Below, one piece after another: positions 6,581-13,219 of a DNA stretch of 13,219 nt. The stretch is from positions 38,074 through 51,292 of the forward strand of contig DBGA01000013.1 of the NCBI GenBank assembly GCA_002295325.1. The letters run 5' to 3'. The position numbers and the translations under genes are program-made. The notes below the pieces were generated by a model. The model did no database searches. It was not told the DNA's origin and saw only the letters and a program-made list of their open reading frames with translations. Numbering within the stretch: the first letter of the stretch is position 1; each line of letters begins with the position of its first letter. The DNA is from Ruminococcaceae bacterium UBA866. Its GTDB lineage: Bacteria > Bacillota > Clostridia > Oscillospirales > Ruminococcaceae.

Positions 6581-8020
6581 ATGAAAACAAAAAAAATTGT
6601 AAGTATTGCATTAGCTAGCTTAATGGTAGTTTCTATTTTTGCTGGATGCAGCAAAGACCCCGTTGATAGCAATGTACCAAGCTCAAAACCAGAATCAACC
6701 AAGACACCTGATGAAAAAGTAACTCTGAAACTGGGTATCTGGCCAGATGACACAATGACAGATGAAATTAAAATGCATGAGGGATTTGTAAAAACCTATA
6801 ATGAAATCCATTCAAATGTTGACGTTGTTCCAGCTTATTACAAGTATGCTACCGATACTTTTGTATCCATGGCAGAAGCCGGAAATCTTCCAACTATTTT
6901 TGAATCATGGTATACCGAACCACAAAAGCTGATTAAAGGTGGCTTTGTTAAAGACATTACCGATATTCTTAAAGAACGCGGTTGGCTGGATGCAATCAAT
7001 CCTTCTATTCGCAAGTTGATGAGTGACGACAGTGGTAAAGTCTATGGTATTCCTCGTGATGGATATGCTCTTGGACTAATGTGCAACGTAGCACTTTTCA
7101 AAGAAGCTGGGCTTGCCAACGCTGACGGAACGATTCAATACCCAAAGACATGGGAAGAATTAGCTCAAATCAGCAAGACTATCAAAGAAAAAACTGGTGC
7201 GGCTGGTCTATGCTTACTCGCAAAGGACAACGCAGGTGGTTGGCATTTCAGTAACATTGCATGGAACTTCGGTGCAGATCTTTGCTCTGTAGATGCAAAT
7301 GGCAAGTTTATATCCAATTTGGAAAGCGCTGAAGCCATTGCTGCAATGGAATACGTAAAGAGCCTAAAGTGGGATTATAATGCACTAACAGCTGATCCTA
7401 CATCTGAAGACTGGGCTACTGGATTTACAGAATTAGGTACTGGAGTTGCTGCTATGTACATCGCTGCAAATGACGCAGTTATGCAGCCTACTTATTCCAA
7501 CGGCCTCCCAGTAGGAGATCTCACTATAGTTCCTCTTCCTGCTGGCCCTAAAGGTCAATATTCACTATCCGGTGGTACTCCTTATATGTTCGCTGCAAAT
7601 GCAACAGATGCAGAAGTGAATGCAGCACTTGATTATTTGGAAATAATGGGTAAGGCTCCGGTAGCTTCAGAAGCAGCTATCAAGGGTATGGAAGATGATG
7701 CAAAATATCGTGTAGACAATGGCATCCCTGTTATTGCTCGTTTCCCATGCTGGACCAAGACTGAATTATTGGATGCTGAGAAGAAAGTACTCGACAAATT
7801 CAACAATGTAAACCCTGCTCTATATAATGATTATTTCGCTATCACTAAGAAGGAAGGCAATCTGCGTATGGAAGAAGAGGGCGATGCCCAAGCTATGTAC
7901 GCTGAATTGACCAATGTTATACAAGCGGTTATTACTAACAAAAAGGCAGATGTAGCGGCACTAATGAAGACTGCAAACAAAAATTACCAGACTATACTTG
8001 ATACCACGCTCAACAAATAG
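6581..8020 (+). CDS. Sugar ABC transporter substrate-binding lipoprotein
   Basis: This 479-residue protein captures a sugar outside the membrane and hands it to the permeases encoded next. It opens with a lipoprotein signal: MKTKK, a hydrophobic core (IVSIALASLMVVSIF) and the lipobox FAGC, so Cys23 would be lipidated after cleavage. A Ser/Pro/Thr/Lys-rich linker (about 24-46) leads into the two-lobed fold of family 1 extracellular solute-binding proteins (KVTLKLGIWPDD, later SDDSGKVYGIPRDGY and the PKTWEEL segment). Many aromatic residues (W, Y) suit stacking on sugar rings. The length is within the usual range for CUT1 binding proteins of oligosaccharide systems. AAGGAGG lies seven bases before the ATG. 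It is followed by a strong hairpin and then by the two permease and two GH65 genes, which point to an alpha-glucoside or alpha-gluco-oligosaccharide as ligand. The exact ligand cannot be read from the sequence. Confidence 0.9.
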   Translation: MKTKKIVSIALASLMVVSIFAGCSKDPVDSNVPSSKPESTKTPDEKVTLKLGIWPDDTMTDEIKMHEGFVKTYNEIHSNVDVVPAYYKYATDTFVSMAEAGNLPTIFESWYTEPQKLIKGGFVKDITDILKERGWLDAINPSIRKLMSDDSGKVYGIPRDGYALGLMCNVALFKEAGLANADGTIQYPKTWEELAQISKTIKEKTGAAGLCLLAKDNAGGWHFSNIAWNFGADLCSVDANGKFISNLESAEAIAAMEYVKSLKWDYNALTADPTSEDWATGFTELGTGVAAMYIAANDAVMQPTYSNGLPVGDLTIVPLPAGPKGQYSLSGGTPYMFAANATDAEVNAALDYLEIMGKAPVASEAAIKGMEDDAKYRVDNGIPVIARFPCWTKTELLDAEKKVLDKFNNVNPALYNDYFAITKKEGNLRMEEEGDAQAMYAELTNVIQAVITNKKADVAALMKTANKNYQTILDTTLNK

Positions 8021-8039
8021 TTTATTTTACATTGAAATT

Positions 8040-8073
8040 CACTGGGGTTTCCGGAAATTCCGGAGCCCCAGTG
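8040..8073 (+). terminator. Strong intercistronic hairpin, probable attenuator or mRNA stabiliser
   Basis: CACTGGGG pairs with CCCCAGTG, and an inner TCCGGAA/TTCCGGA extends the stem to about 15 base pairs with one bulge and a tiny loop. What follows (CTATTATCATTATT) is only moderately T-rich, so termination would be partial. Lying 19 bases after the binding-protein stop and before the permeases, it would shield the upstream mRNA and lower permease expression, giving the usual excess of binding protein. Confidence 0.65.
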
Positions 8074-8104
8074 CTATTATCATTATTAAATTGAGGTGAG
8101 ATAA

Positions 8105-9004
8105 TTGCCAAAACTTTTTACAAAGTCAAACACAGGCTCTGCCAAATTCCGTAAAGATTTCAGCGCATGGATGATAATGCTCCCCTCTATTATTTTGTTT
8201 GCATTTTTTGTTTGGGAGCCACTATTAGAAAGCGTACGTCTTTCATTGTATACAGCTCAGGGGATTCGTCTGAGGGAATTTGTTGGTCTAGAAAATTATT
8301 TTACAGTTTTTCAGCACCCTAGCTTTATGCCGGCAATCCGAAATACATTCGTTTATATTTTCTGGTCTTTGATTCTTGGATTTTGGATTCCAATTCTGCT
8401 TGCCTGTCTTGTCAGCGAGACTGTGCATCTGAAAGGTTTCTTCCGTGTTGGTATGTATTTCCCAAATATTATGCCGGGTCTTGCCGCGGTATTGATGTAT
8501 GGGTTTTTCTTTCGTCCTGGTCCTACGGGTGTATTGAATATTATTTTAGAAAAAATCGGTGTTGGTCCACTGCTTTGGCTGACAAATCCACACTGGACAA
8601 TACCTTTAATTGTCGTTTCGATGACATGGAAGTCTGCGGGAAGTACCGCACTCATTTATATGGCAGGTATCAGCAGCATTAATCCAGAGCTGTATGAAGC
8701 AGCCACAATTGACGGTGCGAAGCCTTTCTCCCGATTGATACATATTGTTCTTCCAAGCATTTTTGGATTGGGCAAAACAATGCTGATTGTTCAGATTATT
8801 GCAGTGTTCCAAATCCTTTACGAGCCGCTGGTTATGACCAACGGTGGTCCTAATAATGCAAGTATCTCCATTATGCAGCTTGTTTACAAGTACGCTTTTG
8901 AGGCATATAACTACCCAATGGGTGCAGCTTTATCAGTCATCATCTGTATAATTTTAGGATTGCTGACTATGCTCTATTTCCGAGTTACTCGGAACAATAA
9001 ATAA
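8105..9004 (+). CDS. Sugar ABC transporter permease, MalF/UgpA type
   Basis: This 299-residue inner-membrane subunit forms the channel together with the next gene product. About six hydrophobic helices can be seen, at roughly residues 22-42, 80-103, 113-137, 165-190, 218-240 and 270-293. The cytoplasmic EAA loop that contacts the ATPase is clear at 197-217 (YEAATIDGAKPFSRLIHIVLP), with the conserved EAA and the G at position 204. The segment NGGPNNAS (about 246-253) before the last helices is typical of the MalF/UgpA side of CUT1 systems. The start is TTG, with GAGGTGA (8093-8099) five bases before it; no ATG lies near, so a TTG start is the best choice. It follows the hairpin after the binding-protein gene and precedes the second permease by 12 bases. 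Confidence 0.92.
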   Translation: MPKLFTKSNTGSAKFRKDFSAWMIMLPSIILFAFFVWEPLLESVRLSLYTAQGIRLREFVGLENYFTVFQHPSFMPAIRNTFVYIFWSLILGFWIPILLACLVSETVHLKGFFRVGMYFPNIMPGLAAVLMYGFFFRPGPTGVLNIILEKIGVGPLLWLTNPHWTIPLIVVSMTWKSAGSTALIYMAGISSINPELYEAATIDGAKPFSRLIHIVLPSIFGLGKTMLIVQIIAVFQILYEPLVMTNGGPNNASISIMQLVYKYAFEAYNYPMGAALSVIICIILGLLTMLYFRVTRNNK

Positions 9005-9016
9005 GGAGGCTCAAAA

Positions 9017-9895
9017 ATGTTCTTTCGTAAATACAAAGAAAAGACAGACGGCACAATTCGCTTTTACGATTTGCATTCATCAGGTGTTAAGGTTGCCAGT
9101 GTGTTGATTTTTATTATCTGTATTCTTGCGGTTGTGGTGGCACTGTTCCCACCAATCTGGGTATTTTTGGCGAGCTTTAAAGATATTGCCGAATTTCGGA
9201 GAGAGCCAACTTTGCTGCCCTCAAACTACGATTTTGGTAAATTTATTAAGACATGGAACGATTTGAAATTCGCAAGATATTACATAAATTCAGGAATTTC
9301 TGTTGCAGGCAGTGTTGTTTGTGCAGTTGTGTTCAACGGTTTACTGGCATATGTTTTGGGAATTCTGCGTCCAAAAGGGCATAAGATTGTCTTTGCTCTG
9401 GTCATGTGGAGTATGCTGATTCCTCCGACAACCAGTATCGTTGCGTTGTTTGTTAATATCAATCGAATTGGTCTTCAAGGTAGTTTTATACCTCTATGGT
9501 TATCTTTTGGAGCCAATGCTTTCTGGATGATTTTGTTCAAAGAGTTTTTTGAAGGCTTGCCTAAGGATTTTCTGGAAGCCGCAAGGTTAGATGGTTGCTC
9601 TAACTTGCAAATTTTCTTCAAAATTATTCTGCCGCTTTCTAAATCTATCATAATGGTGGTTGCTATTTTTGCTGTCACTGCATCGTGGTCTGATTTCCTA
9701 TTACCGTATCTTACCCTTTCTGGCTCAGGCAAAGATACTGTAATGATTCGTTTGTTCCAGTTCCGTACTTCTAAGGCGACTGATGTAGATATTCTGCGAG
9801 CCATTGCCTTCTCTATCATTCCGCCCACAATTATTTTTGCAATTTTCCAAAAACAAATATCAGGTAATGTAGTTACCGGAGGAGTCAAGGGGTAG
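9017..9895 (+). CDS. Sugar ABC transporter permease, MalG/UgpE type
   Basis: This 292-residue second channel subunit shows about six membrane helices (roughly 24-52, 90-116, 122-146, 155-178, 206-230 and 258-278). The segment VFLASFKDIAEF after the first helix and LLPSNYDFGKF just beyond it are typical of the MalG side of CUT1 transporters. The EAA loop lies at about 187-206 (EAARLDGCSNLQIFFKIILP), and the end GNVVTGGVKG is the usual C-terminus. AAGGAGG (9003-9009) overlaps the stop codon of the upstream permease, so the two are made together. No ATP-binding subunit follows: the next gene, seven bases on, is a GH65 phosphorylase. As in many Gram-positive CUT1 systems, a shared ATPase of the MsmX type encoded elsewhere probably powers it; that is inference. 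Confidence 0.92.
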   Translation: MFFRKYKEKTDGTIRFYDLHSSGVKVASVLIFIICILAVVVALFPPIWVFLASFKDIAEFRREPTLLPSNYDFGKFIKTWNDLKFARYYINSGISVAGSVVCAVVFNGLLAYVLGILRPKGHKIVFALVMWSMLIPPTTSIVALFVNINRIGLQGSFIPLWLSFGANAFWMILFKEFFEGLPKDFLEAARLDGCSNLQIFFKIILPLSKSIIMVVAIFAVTASWSDFLLPYLTLSGSGKDTVMIRLFQFRTSKATDVDILRAIAFSIIPPTIIFAIFQKQISGNVVTGGVKG

Positions 9896-9902
9896 ATGAT
9901 GT

Positions 9903-12206
9903 ATGAAAAAATACGCTGACAAATATTTAGAAGTGGATCCATGGCTTGTAATAGAGTCTTCTTTTGATCCGTCATATGCACGTGTTTCGGAGTCGCTTTT
10001 TTCATTAGGAAACGAATATATGGGTATACGCGGTTATTTTGAGGAAGGCTATTCCGGGGATAGTCTGCAAGGCAGCTATGTAAATGGCATCTACGGACGA
10101 CGTTCAATTCCTAAAAGCGGATACTGTGGAATGCTGGATTCCACTGAATTTATGATTAATACAGTCGATTGGCTTTATCTAAGATTGTCCTGCAACGGAG
10201 AAAAACTTGATTTAGCTCAGTGCAAGACGGAGAATTTTGTACGCACCCTAGATCTTAGCTCGGGAGTCCTGACTCGTAGCTTTATCTGGGCATTATCAGA
10301 CGGCACAAAAGTAAAAATTTGTTTTGACAGGTTCCTTTCAATGGAACAACCTGAGTTCGGCGGTCAAAGAATGACTATCAACGTGCTGGAAGGAACAGCA
10401 AACCTGCAATGGGCAGCGGGGCTCGATTTCTCCAGACCGCATATTTCCGTTGGTGCAAATCTGTGGGATTGTGATGAAATTATTAGTTCTCCCGACTTTT
10501 GTGCACTTACCGGTACAACCCAAAGCACACAGCAAAAAATTTATGCCGCTTGTACTTTTCAATTTGAACCAGAAGTATCAATTGAGTCAAAACAAGGCAA
10601 AAAACTTGCGGCTTCTTTATTTTCACTTACTCTCCAAAAGGGTGAGCATACCTCCTTTACCAAAATTGCAGCGATTGTATGCTGTCGAAGTATTGAAGAT
10701 GAGGATGCTTTCATTAAGCGCCGTCAGCAAATAGCAGAACTATTGCCAACCCAGTCTTTTGATAAATTAAAAAAAGAAAATGCCTCATGGTGGAAACGTC
10801 AGTGGAAAATTTCTGATATTCAAATTGAGGGTGATGATGAAAATCAGCAAGGAATACGCTACTGTATTTTTCAAATGCATCAAACCCTACATACAGCCCG
10901 CTATGGAGCTATAATCGGGGCAAAGGGTCTGACGGGAGAAATGTACAACGGAAACACGTTCTGGGATACAGAAGTGTATTGTCTTCCTTTTTATGTATTT
11001 AATAATATAGCGGCTGCCAAAAGTATTTTGCAATTCCGATATGACACGCTGCCACAAGCACGAAAACGCGCTGCCTCACTGGATTGCAAGGGTGCATTTT
11101 ATCCGATTGCAACAATCAGCGGACTTGAATGCTGTGATTTATGGCAACATGCAAGCCTGCAGCTTCAAGCTTCAACTGGCGTTATGTATGGGCTACAGAC
11201 TTATATGAAAATTACAGATGATAGAGACTTTTTATACCATCAAGGCATCGAAATGTTGGTGGAAATTAGCCGCATGCTTGCTACCCGAGGGGCATGGAAT
11301 TCCCAAACGGGCGCCTATGGATTTTACAGTGTAATGGGTCCGGATGAGTTCCAGATGATGGTCAACAATAATGCCTACACCAACTTTATGGCAAAAAAGA
11401 CATTCTTGTACACGATAAAAACATTGGCAGATTTGTATGAAGAAAGTCCCGACCAGTATGGATTGCTTTTCAAAAAACTTGCTATTTCATCAGCTGAGCT
11501 GGTTGAATGGAAAGAAAAAGCAGAACGTATGGAAATGAAATATGATGCAAAAGACCAACTATTTGAACAGCAGGACGGTTTCTTTAGTCTGCCTCATGTG
11601 GATATTAATAGTATTTCTGTTGATCAGTTTCCCTTGTATTCCCATTGGTCTTATGAGCGTATCTATCGAAACGACATGCTCAAACAGCCGGATGTTTTGA
11701 TGTTTATGCTTATGTATGCCTCGGAATTTTCAAACGAACAGCTGGAGCAGAATTACAACTACTACGAGCCTCGTTGTATCCATGAAAGCAGCCTTTCGCC
11801 CTCCGTCCATTCCATTTTGGCACAACAGCTGGGCAAGGAAGAGGACGCTTACCGCTTCTTCCAGTTCTCCACCCGTATGGATATGGATAACTATAACCGC
11901 AATACATGTGAAGGCTTGCACACGACTTCAATCGCAGGTGCATGGATGAATGTAGTATACGGATATGGTGGGCTACGCAGTGATGGTGAAAAACTGGTTC
12001 TTAATCCAAGCATTCCCGAGGGCTGGCAGAGTTATTCATTCTGTCTGCTTTATAAGAACAGTATCATTCAAGTGCATACCAGTGTAGATAAAGCAGAACT
12101 TAAGATTCTGGAGGGGGAATCAGTGGAGCTGGTTCTTTATGGTGAAACGGTTACAATTGGGGCAGAACCGATTATACGCCCTATCCCCATTAGGAGAGCA
12201 CAATGA
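9903..12206 (+). CDS. GH65 alpha-glucoside phosphorylase, complete
   Basis: This 767-residue cytoplasmic enzyme of the GH65 family splits an alpha-glucosidic bond with phosphate, inverting to beta-glucose 1-phosphate. It has the family layout: an N-terminal beta-sandwich (about 1-285; SLFSLGNEYMGIRGYFEEGY at 31-50), a helical linker (WWKRQW, 296-301), an (alpha/alpha)6 barrel (about 315-690; GNTFWDTEVY at 350-359) and a short C-terminal beta domain. GPDEF at 479-483 carries the expected general acid Glu482. KQPDV (594-598), HESSLS (627-632) and GLHTTSIAGAW (671-681) match the parts that line the phosphate site in this family. Length is normal. The ATG at 9903 comes seven bases after the permease stop, with AAGGGG (9887-9892) ahead. 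Maltose, kojibiose, nigerose, trehalose or a 1,3-alpha-glucan oligomer could be the substrate; I cannot decide. The stop overlaps the next start. Confidence 0.9.
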   Translation: MKKYADKYLEVDPWLVIESSFDPSYARVSESLFSLGNEYMGIRGYFEEGYSGDSLQGSYVNGIYGRRSIPKSGYCGMLDSTEFMINTVDWLYLRLSCNGEKLDLAQCKTENFVRTLDLSSGVLTRSFIWALSDGTKVKICFDRFLSMEQPEFGGQRMTINVLEGTANLQWAAGLDFSRPHISVGANLWDCDEIISSPDFCALTGTTQSTQQKIYAACTFQFEPEVSIESKQGKKLAASLFSLTLQKGEHTSFTKIAAIVCCRSIEDEDAFIKRRQQIAELLPTQSFDKLKKENASWWKRQWKISDIQIEGDDENQQGIRYCIFQMHQTLHTARYGAIIGAKGLTGEMYNGNTFWDTEVYCLPFYVFNNIAAAKSILQFRYDTLPQARKRAASLDCKGAFYPIATISGLECCDLWQHASLQLQASTGVMYGLQTYMKITDDRDFLYHQGIEMLVEISRMLATRGAWNSQTGAYGFYSVMGPDEFQMMVNNNAYTNFMAKKTFLYTIKTLADLYEESPDQYGLLFKKLAISSAELVEWKEKAERMEMKYDAKDQLFEQQDGFFSLPHVDINSISVDQFPLYSHWSYERIYRNDMLKQPDVLMFMLMYASEFSNEQLEQNYNYYEPRCIHESSLSPSVHSILAQQLGKEEDAYRFFQFSTRMDMDNYNRNTCEGLHTTSIAGAWMNVVYGYGGLRSDGEKLVLNPSIPEGWQSYSFCLLYKNSIIQVHTSVDKAELKILEGESVELVLYGETVTIGAEPIIRPIPIRRAQ

Positions 12207-13219
12207 TGGACTGGTGCCTTACTCAAACGGGTCACGACCCAAATGAATCTGCTGATAAAGGAAACCGCTTTTTTATTGGGAACGGCTATCTTGGGGTGCG
12301 CGGCACCTTGGATGAAGATACACGTCAGCAGTTGACGGCTGTAAATCTGGCTGGCATCTATGACCAAGTTGGTGAGGGCTGGCGAGAGCCGCTTAATGCC
12401 CCAAATCCTTTTTTTACGGCGATTGAATGCAATGGTGAAATGCTTTCACTTACTTCAAGAGTGCCAATACAACACCAGCAGAAGTTGGATTACCGCCATG
12501 GTCTTATGAGCAGGCATACCGTTTGGCCCTATGGGTCAGGTAGCGTGACTGTTCAAAGCGAACGTTTTGTCAGCATGAATCACAAGCATCTTTCGGCCGC
12601 TTGCTACACAATTTCATCTGAAAATACCGACGCACAGATCGCTCTTCACTTTGGTATTGACGGAGATGTGTGGGATATTCATGGCCCGCATTATTCAAAT
12701 ATTGATTTTTCACTACAGGATACAACATTGCTATGTTCAGCATATGTTCAGAACAGCACAAAGCAAGTGGCCGTATGCCGTCGTACTATCCTTCCAAAGG
12801 GTATTTCCACACAATTTAATGGAGATGGCCGCACAGGGAAATATACCGCAGAATTGCATCTTACCGCAGGAGAAAAAATCACAATTTCATCGCTCAATGC
12901 AGTTTACACCACGAATGATAGTGATGATCCTACAAGTGCAGCATTTCACGCTGTTCAAGAACTGCCTGAAAATAGCTATGCGAATGAACGTGCCAAAAGC
13001 TGTGCTGAATGGGAAGAACTATGGAAAGTATGTGCAATTGAACTCGATGGTGATTCTGGGGCGATGGAGGCTGTCAACTACTCATTGTATCACCTGAACT
13101 GCGTTGCTCCACCAATTGATAGTAACTTGAGCATACCAGCTCGTGGTCTTTCGGGGCAAACATACAAGGGCGCTATTTTCTGGGATACAGAAATGTTTAT
13201 GCTCGACTATTACCTGCAC
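12203..13219 (+). CDS. Second GH65 phosphorylase (partial, 3' end beyond the window)
   Basis: The first 339 codons of a second GH65 enzyme run without a stop to the right edge. It opens MMDWCLTQTGHDP, followed by GNRFFIGNGYLGVRGTLDE (N-terminal beta-sandwich) and NLAGIYDQVGEGWREP. The start of the catalytic barrel, IPARGLSGQTYKG then FWDTE at 326-330, lies just before the edge. The general acid and phosphate site are outside the window. It differs clearly from its upstream neighbour (for example IPARGLSGQTYKG against IGAKGLTGEMYNG), so it is not a recent duplicate. The ATG at 12203 overlaps the upstream stop as ATGATGA; the second ATG at 12206 is equally possible, as AGGAGA (12192-12197) serves both. 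Translational coupling is likely. It presumably acts on a related alpha-glucoside or a different chain length delivered by the same transporter. Confidence 0.88.
   Translation, partial: MMDWCLTQTGHDPNESADKGNRFFIGNGYLGVRGTLDEDTRQQLTAVNLAGIYDQVGEGWREPLNAPNPFFTAIECNGEMLSLTSRVPIQHQQKLDYRHGLMSRHTVWPYGSGSVTVQSERFVSMNHKHLSAACYTISSENTDAQIALHFGIDGDVWDIHGPHYSNIDFSLQDTTLLCSAYVQNSTKQVAVCRRTILPKGISTQFNGDGRTGKYTAELHLTAGEKITISSLNAVYTTNDSDDPTSAAFHAVQELPENSYANERAKSCAEWEELWKVCAIELDGDSGAMEAVNYSLYHLNCVAPPIDSNLSIPARGLSGQTYKGAIFWDTEMFMLDYYLH

Noticed and set aside
9475..10107. Leftward open frame of 210 codons crossing from permease into GH65
   Set aside because: It is antisense to two well-supported genes and has no ribosome site or protein-like pattern.

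Overview
The window looks like DNA from a low-GC Firmicute, most likely a member of the Clostridia. The evidence is strong AGGAGG-type ribosome sites, TTGACA/TATAAT-like promoters, a lipoprotein-type sugar-binding protein and degenerate clostridial-type IS30 and IS3 elements. I cannot name a species from the sequence.

The window has two unlike halves. The left half, to about 6.3 kb, is AT-rich and mostly genetic debris. It holds: the first 57 codons of a leftward membrane sensor protein, probably a histidine kinase, leaving the left edge; a decayed IS30 transposase; an IS3-type transposase fragment; one intact leftward gene of 533 codons with a glycoside-hydrolase-like TIM-barrel shape that I cannot place in a family; a frameshifted DMT/EamA-type transporter; a truncated AraC-like sensor domain; a second decayed IS30 copy in opposite orientation; and fragments resembling a DEAH-type helicase of mobile elements. 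The intact gene has its own promoter. A perfect 22-bp palindrome starts inside the -10 box and runs into the ribosome-binding site.

The right half (6.58 kb to the end) is a clean rightward operon, visibly richer in G+C: a sugar-binding lipoprotein, two CUT1-type permeases, a complete GH65 phosphorylase, and a second GH65 gene that overlaps the first by ATGA and leaves the right edge. There is no ATPase gene, so the transporter probably borrows a shared MsmX-type ATPase. The likely scheme is uptake of an alpha-glucoside or alpha-gluco-oligosaccharide, then cytoplasmic phosphorolysis to beta-glucose 1-phosphate by two phosphorylases of probably different acceptor or chain-length preference. A strong hairpin separates the binding-protein gene from the permease genes and would let the binding protein be made in excess. 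The leader has an extended -10 promoter, three tandem ACGTTTT repeats upstream, and an orphan ribosome-binding site.

The most interesting items are the tandem GH65 pair with its single transporter, the unclassified TIM-barrel protein, and the palindrome on that gene's promoter. I saw no CRISPR array, RNA gene, defence system or other clearly new multi-gene system.
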